26,413 nt of DNA from an uncultured Ruminococcus sp. (lineage in GTDB: Bacteria > Bacillota > Clostridia > Oscillospirales > Ruminococcaceae), in NCBI GenBank assembly GCA_910584195.1, contig CAJTYV010000032.1, positions 1-26,413 on the forward strand, in the 5' to 3' direction. A model generated the notes under the pieces. The model had not been told where the DNA came from, did no database searches, and saw only the letters and a program-made list of their open reading frames with translations. The first letter of the stretch is position 1, and every line of letters begins with the position of its first letter. The translations under genes and the position numbers were made by a program. Of the stretch, positions 6,827 through 14,385 are shown piece after piece.

Positions 6827-8224
6827 TCAGACACCGCTTTCGATTTCCTTGGCTTTGGCGAGCACATCGTCAATAGTGCCTGCCATGAGGAACGCAGATT
6901 CAGGATATTTATCCATATCGCCCTTGATAATGGCCTTAAAGCCCTCGATAGTGTCCTTTATGGGAACATATTTGCCTTTCAGACCCGTGAAATTCTCCGC
7001 CACGTTGAAAGGCTGAGAGAGGAATTTCTGGATCTTTCTTGCTCGATATACGGCAATCTTATCCTCCTCGTCCAGTTCTTCCATACCGAGGATTCCAATG
7101 ATGTCCTGTAGTTCCTTGTACTTCTGCAAAAGCTCCTGAGTACGTCTTGCAACGGAATAATGTTCTTCGCCCACAACATCGGGTTCAAGTATACGGGAGT
7201 TTGATTCAAGCGGATCTACAGCCGGATATATACCCTGCTCAACGATCTTTCTTGAAAGAACGGTTGTCGCGTCAAGGTGAGCGAACGTTATCGCAGGCGC
7301 AGGGTCGGTGAGGTCGTCGGCAGGCACGTAAACTGCCTGAACTGACGTGATAGAGCCGTTTTTGGTGGACGTGATGCGCTCCTGCAATTCTCCTACTTCC
7401 GTAGCGAGCGTAGGCTGATAGCCGACTGCCGAGGGCATTCTTCCCAAAAGCGCCGAGACCTCCGAGCCTGCCTGAACGTAGCGGAAAATATTGTCAATGA
7501 ACAGCAGTACGTCCTTATGCTCTCGGTCGCGGAAGTATTCCGCCATAGTGAGACCTGTCTGAGCAACTCTCATACGCGAGCCGGGCGGTTCGTTCATCTG
7601 ACCGAAAACGAGCGCCGTTTTGTTGATAACGCCTGATTCCTGCATCTCGTTCCAAAGGTCGTTTCCCTCACGTGAACGCTCTCCGACGCCTGTGAAAATT
7701 GAGTAACCGCCGTGTTCCGTGGCAATATTTCGGATAAGTTCCTGTATCAGAACGGTCTTTCCCACGCCTGCACCGCCGAAAAGACCGATTTTTCCGCCTT
7801 TTGCGTATGGCGCGATGAGGTCGATGACTTTAATGCCTGTCTCGAGTATCTCTACGACGGGGCTTTGTTCCTGGAACGTAGGGGCTTTGCGGTGTATCTC
7901 CCATTTTTCTTCGGCATCTACATCGCCCTTTTTATCTATCGGTTCGCCGAGAACGTTGAACATTCGTCCGAGAGTTTTTTCGCCTACGGGAACTTTAATG
8001 CACGCACCTGTGGCAGTAACCTCGGTATTTTTGCTCAGTCCTTCGCTTGCCGCAAGCATGATACAGCGGACTGTGCGGTTGCCCATATGCTGAGCGACTT
8101 CCATAACGCGCTGTCTGCCGTCAATGTTAACGGTGAGTGCGTCTCTTATCATGGGAAGCTTACCGGATGGAAATTCCACGTCTATAACAGGTCCTATGAC
8201 CTGAGTTATTCTTCCTTTCTCCAT
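6827..8224 (-). CDS. atpD: ATP synthase beta subunit
   Basis: The 465-residue catalytic subunit of F1, three per complex. P-loop GGAGVGKT is at 150-157, the catalytic glutamate is E182 in GERSREG, and the segment MPSAVGYQPTLATEVG is intact. The torque-region DELSEED motif appears as EELDEED. The DNIFR segment reads DNIFRYVQAG, a mild variant. Length is normal. The ATG at 8224 has AAAGGA upstream. Unlike the rest of the operon, it is separated from atpG by 162 bp holding two hairpins, so its expression may be tuned separately. Confidence 0.98.
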   Translation of the reverse strand: MEKGRITQVIGPVIDVEFPSGKLPMIRDALTVNIDGRQRVMEVAQHMGNRTVRCIMLAASEGLSKNTEVTATGACIKVPVGEKTLGRMFNVLGEPIDKKGDVDAEEKWEIHRKAPTFQEQSPVVEILETGIKVIDLIAPYAKGGKIGLFGGAGVGKTVLIQELIRNIATEHGGYSIFTGVGERSREGNDLWNEMQESGVINKTALVFGQMNEPPGSRMRVAQTGLTMAEYFRDREHKDVLLFIDNIFRYVQAGSEVSALLGRMPSAVGYQPTLATEVGELQERITSTKNGSITSVQAVYVPADDLTDPAPAITFAHLDATTVLSRKIVEQGIYPAVDPLESNSRILEPDVVGEEHYSVARRTQELLQKYKELQDIIGILGMEELDEEDKIAVYRARKIQKFLSQPFNVAENFTGLKGKYVPIKDTIEGFKAIIKGDMDKYPESAFLMAGTIDDVLAKAKEIESGV

Positions 8225-8326
8225 AATTATCTATCCTTTTTGAGATTATATTTTCATACACAGACATTCGCAGTGACAGGTTAATGAAGAGTATAATATC
8301 CTAATATTGATCTTGCAGAGATTCTA

Positions 8327-8362
8327 AAAGGGTCACCCCTTTGGCAGGAGGACGGAGTCCCC
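8327..8362 (-). other. Two tandem hairpins in the atpG-atpD spacer
   Basis: The 162-bp gap between atpG and atpD is the widest in the operon and encodes no protein. It contains AAAGGG/CCCTTT (8327-8332 with 8337-8342, 4-nt loop) and next to it a 6-bp stem, with one G-U pair in the minus transcript (8348-8353 with 8357-8362, 3-nt loop). Neither is followed by a U-tract. They could mark an RNA processing site, a stabilising element, or a copy of a dispersed small repeat. A possible -10 (TATACT, 8290-8295) has no convincing -35. Confidence 0.5.
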
Positions 8363-8386
8363 TTGCAAAAACCAACATTAAGATAT

Positions 8387-9295
8387 TTACTCACCGACCG
8401 AAGCTGCGCCGCCGCAGACCTCGGTAATTTCCTGAGTAATGGCAGCCTGTCTTGCGCGGTTATACATGAGGGAAAGCTCGCGTATCATGTCCTTTGCGCT
8501 GGTAGTGGCAGCGTCCATAGCGGTCATTCTTGATTGCTGTTCGCAGCAGAACGCCTCGACCATAGCTCCGTAAATTATACCCTTGGCGTAATTTGGGATA
8601 AGATAGTCCATTACCTTTTCGGGGGACGGTACAAAAGAAGCCTTGGGCAGCTTTTTCATCGTTCCGTCCTCTGATTTACCGAAATGTCTGCGCTCAAACG
8701 GGAGAAGCTGAACGGTGCGTATTTCCTGAGTACCCGAAGTTACCATATCAGTGTACATCAGCCTGACCTCGTCAAGCTCGCCGTTCTTAAATTTTTCAAG
8801 GACGATATCAGCTATTTCCCCTGCGCGGTAAAGCGTGGGGTTTTGTGTTGTATAGAGAAATTCTCCGTCAACATAAGCCTTTCTGCCCGATTTTATCCTG
8901 CGCTGGAAGTACATACGTCCTACCTGTCCCATTACAAAGAGGTAGCAGCTGCCGAGATCGGCGGCTGCATCGAGTTTTTCCTCGGTATATTTCAGGATAT
9001 TGTGATTATAGCTGCCGCACAATCCTTTATCGCCCGTAATGACGATATAGCCTTTTTTCCGCTGTTCTTCGGGAATATTAGAACGTTTGTCGAAATATAG
9101 CTGACGCATATGGGGCGTATGTTCGAGAACGCTTTCGACAGTTTCCTGAAGCTTATAGAAGTATGGTTCGGTCGAGTCAAGAGCTTTTCGCGCTTTTTTT
9201 AGCTTTGAGGAAGAAATGAGATACATGGCATTTGTAATTTTAAGTATCTGCTTTATGCTCTCTATTCTTTCACGTATTTCTCTGATATTGGGCAT
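8387..9295 (-). CDS. atpG: ATP synthase gamma subunit
   Basis: A 302-residue central shaft of F1. The N-terminal helix (IREIRERIESIKQILKITNAM) and C-terminal helix (YNRARQAAITQEITEVCGG) form the coiled coil that rotates inside the alpha/beta hexamer; GDKGLCGSYN marks the central domain. The C-terminus GGAASVGE is the usual end of the family. The ATG at 9295 has AAGGTG upstream and follows the alpha stop by 9 bp. Length is slightly above the usual 285-290, with the extra residues in the middle domain. No cysteine pair for redox control of the plant type is seen. Confidence 0.96.
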   Translation of the reverse strand: MPNIREIRERIESIKQILKITNAMYLISSSKLKKARKALDSTEPYFYKLQETVESVLEHTPHMRQLYFDKRSNIPEEQRKKGYIVITGDKGLCGSYNHNILKYTEEKLDAAADLGSCYLFVMGQVGRMYFQRRIKSGRKAYVDGEFLYTTQNPTLYRAGEIADIVLEKFKNGELDEVRLMYTDMVTSGTQEIRTVQLLPFERRHFGKSEDGTMKKLPKASFVPSPEKVMDYLIPNYAKGIIYGAMVEAFCCEQQSRMTAMDAATTSAKDMIRELSLMYNRARQAAITQEITEVCGGAASVGE

Positions 9296-9304
9296 GGTAT
9301 CACC

Positions 9305-11329
9305 TTACTCCTCAAATGCGGCGATGATTTTTTCGATACGTTCTTTCAGGTCATCGGAGAGAATTCGTTTTTCTTCAAGTTCTGCAATAATATCCTGTCC
9401 GTAGCTGTTGATATAACTCATAAGTTCGGAAACATATTCTTTAAGCTCCTTTTGAGAAACGTGGCTGAAGAGTCCGTGCTGAGCCGCATAAAGGAGTATT
9501 ACCTGCTCATAATGCGGATGCGGATTGTAAAGCGGTTGTTTCAGAAGCTCCGTAAGCATATGACCGTGAGCGAGAAGCTCTGCCGTAGAAGGATCAAGCT
9601 CGGATGAAAACTGAGTAAATATCTCCATTTCCTTGAACTGAGCGAGGTCGATACGAAGATTTCCTGCCGCTTTTTTCATAGCCTTTGTCTGAGCAGCTCC
9701 GCCTACACGCGATACCGACAGACCATAGTTTACTGCTGGTCTCTGACCCGAGTTGAAAAGTTCGCTTTCAAGGAATATCTGACCGTCTGTGATAGAAATT
9801 ACATTTGTGGGAATATACGCCGAAATATCTCCTGCAAGCGTTTCAATTATCGGAAGCGCGGTAAGAGAACCGCCGCCGTGTTCGTCGTCCAGACGGCTCG
9901 AACGTTCCAAAAGTCTTGAATGAAGATAGAAAACGTCTCCCGGGTATGCTTCACGTCCCGGCGGACGGTGGAGCAGCAGAGACATTGCTCGATAAGCAAC
10001 GGCATGTTTTGAAAGGTCGTCATATACTATTAGAACGTCTTTTCCTTTTGACATGAAATATTCTGCGATGGCAGTAGCGGAATAGGGTGCGATGTATTGA
10101 AAAGGAGCAGGTTCGGAAGCGGATGCCGAAACGACAACGGAATAATCCATTGCGCCGTATTTTTTCAGAGTATTTACTACCTGCGCAACAGTAGATGATT
10201 TCTGACCGATTGCAGCGTAAACGCAGATAACGTCCTGTCCCTTTTGATTTATAATCGTGTCAATGGCAACGGAAGTCTTGCCTGTTTGTCTGTCGCCGAT
10301 AATAAGCTCACGCTGCCCTCTGCCGATAGGAAACATCGAGTCAATGGCAAGTATACCTGTCTGTAACGGTACGCTTACCGGTTTTCTTTCGATAACTCCG
10401 GGGGCTTCTCTTTCGATAGGAAAATAGTCCTCCGCATGTATCTGACCGAGTCCGTCGATAGGCGAACCGAGAGCGTCCACAACGCGTCCGAGCATCTCGC
10501 CGCTTACTCCGATACCAGCTCGCTTACCCGTTCTTACGACCGTGGAACCTTCCGTAAGACCGTGGTCGTCACCTAAAAGGACAACTCCAACGCTGTTTTC
10601 TTCAAGGTTCTGAACGATACCGCGGACGCCTGTTTCAAATTCCACAAGCTCTCCGTACATAACGCCGCTCATACCGTGAACGCGTGCTATTCCGTCTCCG
10701 AGGCGGACGATAAAGCCTGTTTCGGAAGCTCCCGAGCGAACCTCGAAATCCCTGACTTCGGTTTTAAGAACGGATATGATGTCTCCGGATCTTATATCTC
10801 TGCCGCTTGTTTCGGATGTATCGTTTGCCTTTTTGCGGAGAGTATCACGTATAGCGCGCAGACTTGTGCGGTAGCTGCGGTCGAATTCTACATCACCGGC
10901 ATTGAGAATAAATCCGCCGATTATATCGGGGTCGTGTTTATATTCAATGTCCACTTCGTCTCTTGTGAACTTTTCCATGATAAACTTGCGAAGTTCCGCC
11001 TGCTGATTTTCCGTAAGCGGGGTGACGTAACGAACGACAGCCTTAATGCTTCCCTGTTTTTCCAGCAGAATGTCCTGATAAGCTTCGAATATTTCGTCAA
11101 GTTCTTCGATAAGACCTGATTTAGCGGCATTGGCAAGCGGTCTTTCGAGTGATTTCGGAAAGATCTGTTTTATAACGGCTCTTTTTTCGTCAAGCGTTAC
11201 AAGGGGATTTCCCAAAGTATCTTTTACATCGGGGCATGCGGAAAAAACTCCCTTTGAAGTCTCTATATCCTCACGGGTAATATTCAGCCGGATAAGTTCG
11301 TTTAAAAATTCCTTGGCGGTGTCTTTCAT
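9305..11329 (-). CDS. atpA: ATP synthase delta-alpha fusion protein
   Basis: One uninterrupted 674-codon frame encodes a complete delta subunit (about 1-165) joined to a complete alpha subunit (about 178-674). The delta part ends with the family signature DPDIIGGFILNAGD (133-146) and RTSLRAIRDTL; its first helix lacks the usual RYAxALFE motif, so it is a little short. The alpha part begins at IRSGDIISVLK, has P-loop GDRQTGKTS (345-353), YSATAIAEYF, PGREAYPGD and the arginine finger R541 in SVSRVGG. The linker of about 12 residues is rich in Ser, Thr, Asp and Lys. No ATG, GTG or TTG in frame lies near the alpha start. The ATG at 11329 overlaps the atpF stop by 4 bp. Delta is normally one per complex and alpha three, so the fusion raises a stoichiometry question. 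Separate atpH is absent from the operon. Confidence 0.93.
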   Translation of the reverse strand: MKDTAKEFLNELIRLNITREDIETSKGVFSACPDVKDTLGNPLVTLDEKRAVIKQIFPKSLERPLANAAKSGLIEELDEIFEAYQDILLEKQGSIKAVVRYVTPLTENQQAELRKFIMEKFTRDEVDIEYKHDPDIIGGFILNAGDVEFDRSYRTSLRAIRDTLRKKANDTSETSGRDIRSGDIISVLKTEVRDFEVRSGASETGFIVRLGDGIARVHGMSGVMYGELVEFETGVRGIVQNLEENSVGVVLLGDDHGLTEGSTVVRTGKRAGIGVSGEMLGRVVDALGSPIDGLGQIHAEDYFPIEREAPGVIERKPVSVPLQTGILAIDSMFPIGRGQRELIIGDRQTGKTSVAIDTIINQKGQDVICVYAAIGQKSSTVAQVVNTLKKYGAMDYSVVVSASASEPAPFQYIAPYSATAIAEYFMSKGKDVLIVYDDLSKHAVAYRAMSLLLHRPPGREAYPGDVFYLHSRLLERSSRLDDEHGGGSLTALPIIETLAGDISAYIPTNVISITDGQIFLESELFNSGQRPAVNYGLSVSRVGGAAQTKAMKKAAGNLRIDLAQFKEMEIFTQFSSELDPSTAELLAHGHMLTELLKQPLYNPHPHYEQVILLYAAQHGLFSHVSQKELKEYVSELMSYINSYGQDIIAELEEKRILSDDLKERIEKIIAAFEE

Positions 11330-11817
11330 TTATTGCCGACCTCCTCCTCGGAAAGAAATTCATCAACAAGACGGCGATTTTTTTCGTCGTCAAGATTAGC
11401 TCCGACAACCTTCGAAGCCGCTTCAATAGCAAGATCCGCTATCTGAGAATGCGCCTGACGAATAACTCGTCTGCGCTCGTTTTCGATCGTTTCGCCCGCG
11501 GCGCTGACAATACTTTCCGCTTCTTCGTGCGATTTGCGGATTATAGCTTCGCGTTCTGTTTCAGCTTCATCGTGCGCCTTGCGGAGAAGCTTGCCCGCTT
11601 CTTCTTTGGCTTCGCTGAGAGAAGCCGTATACTGAGCTTTCAGTTCCTCGGCTTCTTTTTTTGCACGTTCAGCGTCGTCGATGTCTTTTTGAACGGACTG
11701 AGTTCGGTCGTCAAGCATTTTATTGATAGGTTTAAACAGGAATATCCTGAGCAATACAAAAAGAACTATAACGTTAAATACTGCCCAAAAGATACTCCAG
11801 AATGAAAAATCAAGCAT
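11326..11817 (-). CDS. atpF: ATP synthase b subunit
   Basis: A 163-residue peripheral stalk subunit of Fo. One N-terminal membrane helix (about 8-28) is followed by a long charged helix rich in Glu, Lys, Arg and Ala that forms the dimeric stalk and contacts delta at its C-terminal end. The ATG at 11817 has GGGGG upstream. The stop overlaps the start of the delta-alpha fusion (ATGA), so stalk subunit and fusion are translated together. Only one b-type gene is present, so the stalk should be a b homodimer. Confidence 0.95.
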   Translation of the reverse strand: MLDFSFWSIFWAVFNVIVLFVLLRIFLFKPINKMLDDRTQSVQKDIDDAERAKKEAEELKAQYTASLSEAKEEAGKLLRKAHDEAETEREAIIRKSHEEAESIVSAAGETIENERRRVIRQAHSQIADLAIEAASKVVGANLDDEKNRRLVDEFLSEEEVGNK

Positions 11818-11838
11818 TTTTAACCCCCATTTTTAACT

Positions 11839-11863
11839 GACGGCCGACAATTCATCGTCCGTC
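11839..11863 (-). other. Hairpin in the atpE-atpF spacer
   Basis: GACGG (11839-11843) and CCGTC (11859-11863), with an inner CGA/TCG pairing, fold just upstream of the atpF ribosome binding site. No U-tract follows, so it is more likely to protect the upstream atpE message or limit atpF translation. That would fit the higher need for c than b subunits. Confidence 0.4.
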
Positions 11864-11888
11864 AATTTTTCAGGAATCGCAGATCCCT

Positions 11889-12116
11889 TTATTTTCCTCC
11901 GAGCATAATGATGATAAGGAGAGCGATAACGAATCCGTAGATAGCGGTAGCTTCGGCAAGAACGCAGCCGAGAAGCATAGCTCCTCTGATGTCTCCCTTA
12001 GCTTCGGGCTGACGAGCGATAGCCTCTGTAGCCTTAGCGGTTGCGATGCCGATGCCGACACCTGCGCCTGCGCCTGTTAAAACTGCAACAGCAGCGCCTA
12101 AAGCAATTGATCCCAT
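11889..12116 (-). CDS. atpE: ATP synthase c subunit (proteolipid)
   Basis: A 75-residue two-helix hairpin that forms the ion-carrying ring of Fo. The loop ARQPEAKGDIR (34-44) contacts gamma and epsilon, and the ion-binding carboxylate is E55 in LAEATAIYGF. In Na+-type rings such as that of Ilyobacter a glutamine on helix 1 and a serine right after the glutamate help bind Na+; here these positions are Ile22 and Ala56, which argues for H+ coupling. It is shorter than many bacterial c subunits but both helices are complete. GGAGG lies eight bases before the ATG, the best ribosome binding site of the operon, in keeping with high copy number. The 98-bp gap to atpB contains a weak 6-bp hairpin (12160-12179). 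Confidence 0.96.
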   Translation of the reverse strand: MGSIALGAAVAVLTGAGAGVGIGIATAKATEAIARQPEAKGDIRGAMLLGCVLAEATAIYGFVIALLIIIMLGGK

Positions 12117-12214
12117 AATAATAACCTCCGTTTAATAATTTACGATATTGGGTTCAAATAATTTCCTATAAAAGAAATTAAATCACCTTTAAAATGTGGA
12201 TAGTTGTTTTAAAA

Positions 12215-12901
12215 TCAATCCTCCATAGCCTCCGACATAAAAAGAGAGGTAAGGAAAACGAAAACATACGCCTGAATACAGCCGTCAAAAATGTCGAAAT
12301 ACAGGCTGAACGGTACTGGCAGACCTCCCGGTATGCACATTTTGATAAGCTCCATGACAACAAATGCGCCGAGTACGTTGCCGAAAAGACGCATGCACAT
12401 TGAGAGCGGACGTGTGACAAGCTCCAGAAGATTCATGGGGAGCATTATCGGCATAGGCTTTACAAAGCTTTTCAGCCATCCCTTGCCGCCCTTTTCGATG
12501 ATAGTTGTTGCCTGAATAAGTATTGAAGCCATTACCGCAAGCGCAACAGTAACGTTAATATCTTTTGTTGGAGGAACGAAGCCGAAAATACCGATTATAT
12601 TTGAAAATCCTATATAGATAAGAAAAGTTTCCAGTATCGGCAGATATTTTTTTCCTTTCGGACCGAGCGCATCAAGGAAGAAATTGTTCATCCATGTAAT
12701 GCCGAGCTCCAGCAGACATTGCTTGCCTGTGGGGACTTTTTTCAGGTTATGAGTAAGAATTATGGAGAGGACAACTATCACTCCCATAATGATCCATGTC
12801 ACAACGCAGGAATCGGGAACGGGGATACCGCCGAAAACAGGTATTGTAAACGCTGTTTTGTTCCCAAGCTCTTCCGCAAGCTTTTCGGAAAGATCATCCA
12901 T
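12215..12901 (-). CDS. atpB: ATP synthase a subunit
   Basis: A 228-residue membrane stator subunit that forms the two ion half-channels beside the c-ring. About five helices are seen; the essential arginine is R171 in RLFGN. The start is the ATG at 12901 (MDDLSEKLAEELG), with AAGGTG upstream; the longer open frame to 12979 begins with a TTG inside the leader hairpin and is rejected. It is the first gene of the operon; no atpI or atpZ gene precedes it. Transcription should come from the promoter at 13029-13057 through a leader of about 120 nt with a terminator-like hairpin. Confidence 0.95.
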   Translation of the reverse strand: MDDLSEKLAEELGNKTAFTIPVFGGIPVPDSCVVTWIIMGVIVVLSIILTHNLKKVPTGKQCLLELGITWMNNFFLDALGPKGKKYLPILETFLIYIGFSNIIGIFGFVPPTKDINVTVALAVMASILIQATTIIEKGGKGWLKSFVKPMPIMLPMNLLELVTRPLSMCMRLFGNVLGAFVVMELIKMCIPGGLPVPFSLYFDIFDGCIQAYVFVFLTSLFMSEAMED

Positions 12902-12950
12902 TATAACACCTTCCTTCTTTTGGCGGCAATTGGTCGTATTCCGCCGTATT

Positions 12951-12996
12951 GTCGGCAAAAGAAAAAACGGAGCCGGCAAATAGCAGAATCTCCGTT
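12951..12996 (-). terminator. Intrinsic terminator-like hairpin in the atp leader
   Basis: AACGGAG (12966-12972) and CTCCGTT (12990-12996) form a 7-bp stem with a 17-nt loop; on the minus strand TTTTTTCTTTT follows directly. It lies downstream of the atp promoter and upstream of atpB, so transcripts must pass it. It may also end the polysaccharide operon, which has no other clear terminator. A second stem GGCGG/CCGCC lies between it and the atpB ribosome binding site. Confidence 0.65.
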
Positions 12997-13028
12997 GGTT
13001 TCAATTTAGCTGTTTTGTCGATAATCTA

Positions 13029-13057
13029 ATAATACATCAAAAATCAGAAATTGTCAA
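13029..13057 (-). promoter_or_regulatory. Sigma-A promoter of the atp operon
   Basis: TTGACA (13052-13057), 17 bp, TATTAT (13029-13034) on the minus strand. The start point is expected near 13022, giving a leader of about 120 nt. Confidence 0.85.
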
Positions 13058-13102
13058 GAGTTTAACATGTAAAATTTTGTGTAAATACTCTTTGTCCGGC
13101 AT

Positions 13103-13447
13103 TTATTTTGATTCGGATGTATCTTCCTCGCCCTGAGCAAGATTTATCGCCTTATTAAGACGTTCCACTGCTCCTGAATTAAGTTTTTCCGAAAGCCTCA
13201 GGCGGTCAAGTTCTTTTTTAAAAGCGTTAAGCTCCCGGGCAAGAGTTTTCATGACCTCCTCATGCTTTTCTGCTTTGTCCTCTAAAGCGCATACGCGCTT
13301 GATAAGATCGTTTACGTTCGCTGCAAGAGCTTCGTTGGCAGAATTTTGTTTTTCACCGAATTCCGTTATTTTTTCTCCTGCGTTAAACATGCCTATACGC
13401 TCGTGACCGCCGAAAGTACGCATTTTTTCATTGGTAAGCTTTTCCAT
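13103..13447 (-). CDS. Small coiled-coil protein of unknown function
   Basis: A 114-residue hydrophilic protein with no signal peptide or membrane helix. Residues about 38-105 are rich in Lys, Glu, Leu and Ala with heptad-like spacing and are likely a coiled coil; the N-terminus is Gly-containing (MRTFGGHERIGMFNAGEKITEFG). The ATG at 13447 has AAGGAG nine bases upstream. It follows the rmd stop by 5 bp, so it is the last gene of the polysaccharide operon, directly before the atp promoter. I do not recognise a family. By position it could be an accessory factor for the glycan cluster, but it could equally be an independent hitch-hiker. Confidence 0.75.
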   Translation of the reverse strand: MEKLTNEKMRTFGGHERIGMFNAGEKITEFGEKQNSANEALAANVNDLIKRVCALEDKAEKHEEVMKTLARELNAFKKELDRLRLSEKLNSGAVERLNKAINLAQGEEDTSESK

Positions 13448-13452
13448 TTATT

Positions 13453-14385
13453 TCAGCTCCTTTTTCGCCAGTAGTTAAGAGTGTCTCCGATCGTCTGCTC
13501 AACCGATATTTCCGCATTCCAGCCGGTATCAGCGGTAATTTTTGATATGTCGGGTTCTATAATGGGAATATCCGAGGCTCTGAGCCGTTTGGGGTCGCTT
13601 TGCACTGAAATATCGGCATTTGAAAGGCTGAGCGCTGTATCGAGTATATATTGTATGCTTACGGCTTTGCCTCTGCCTATGTTATATATTTGTCCTTTTA
13701 CGCCCTTTTCGGCAAGCAGACGGTAGCCTTTTGCAATGTCGCGGACATCGGTAAAATCACGCATTGCCGACAGATTTCCAACGCTTATGACAGGCGGTCT
13801 TTTACCCTTTTCGATTTCGGCTATCTGACGGCAGAAATCGGAAATAACAAAGGCACTGCTCTGTCCGGGACCCGAATGATTGAACGCTCGAACCATTACA
13901 ATGTCCATTTTGTGCGCTCTCGCATATATTTCAGCGGTCATTTCCTGACAAGCTTTTGTGGCGGCGTAAATATTCCCCGGATGAAGCGGTTCCGTCTCTT
14001 TTAAGGGGCAGGCGTTTTCACGTATATAGCCGTATTCTTCGCCCGAACCTATAACTATGAGTCTGTTCTTTCTGTTGTATTCGCGAACGGCTTCAAGGAC
14101 ATTTATCGCTCCTATTACATTTATTTCCGCAGTCATAACAGGCTTTTTCCATGAGACTGCTACAGAGCTTTGAGCTGCAAGGTGAAATATGAGATCGGGC
14201 AGTATGTCCTCCAAAACTGCTGATATATCGTCTTTTCGGGTAATATCAAGAGTACGGACAACACATTCGCCCTCAATATTTTCGTCTTCAAGGCACGTTG
14301 CAAAGACTTCATAGCCGTTATTCGACAGTTCACGGATCAGATACCCTCCTGCAAACCCTCCTCCTCCGATTATCAAAGCTCTCAT
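13453..14385 (-). CDS. rmd: GDP-6-deoxy-D-mannose reductase (GDP-D-rhamnose synthesis)
   Basis: A 310-residue extended short-chain dehydrogenase. The Rossmann glycine motif is GGGGFAGGYL (7-16), followed by HLAAQSSV and the Y140xxxK144 pair. AFNHSGPGQ (167-175) is characteristic of the Rmd group, which reduces GDP-4-keto-6-deoxymannose at C4 to GDP-D-rhamnose. Gmd, which makes that substrate, is encoded in the same operon, and no GDP-L-fucose synthase (epimerase-reductase) is seen. It ends 5 bp before the next gene and its start overlaps the upstream glycosyltransferase by 4 bp. The alternative is another NDP-sugar epimerase/reductase; the Gmd partnership makes Rmd the best reading. Confidence 0.78.
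   Translation of the reverse strand: MRALIIGGGGFAGGYLIRELSNNGYEVFATCLEDENIEGECVVRTLDITRKDDISAVLEDILPDLIFHLAAQSSVAVSWKKPVMTAEINVIGAINVLEAVREYNRKNRLIVIGSGEEYGYIRENACPLKETEPLHPGNIYAATKACQEMTAEIYARAHKMDIVMVRAFNHSGPGQSSAFVISDFCRQIAEIEKGKRPPVISVGNLSAMRDFTDVRDIAKGYRLLAEKGVKGQIYNIGRGKAVSIQYILDTALSLSNADISVQSDPKRLRASDIPIIEPDISKITADTGWNAEISVEQTIGDTLNYWRKRS

Noticed and set aside
6826..6873. N-terminal extension of atpC
   Set aside because: It lies inside atpD in another frame and precedes the normal epsilon start MAKTFYLEI.
7712..8284. 190-codon plus-strand open frame opposite atpD
   Set aside because: Antisense shadow of a highly conserved gene; the protein is Phe/Tyr-rich without family resemblance.
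8290..8318. Internal promoter for atpD-atpC
   Set aside because: TATACT is a fair -10, but the -35 position reads CTGCAA, matching the consensus at only three positions.
10777..10834. Delta-alpha fusion as a sequencing error
   Set aside because: Both halves are intact in the same frame with a plausible hydrophilic linker. A single-base error would have to remove a stop and leave both frames aligned. It is still worth confirming with reads.
12902..12979. N-terminal extension of atpB from a TTG
   Set aside because: The extension would be translated from the terminator hairpin and adds no family sequence; the ATG at 12901 has a good ribosome binding site.
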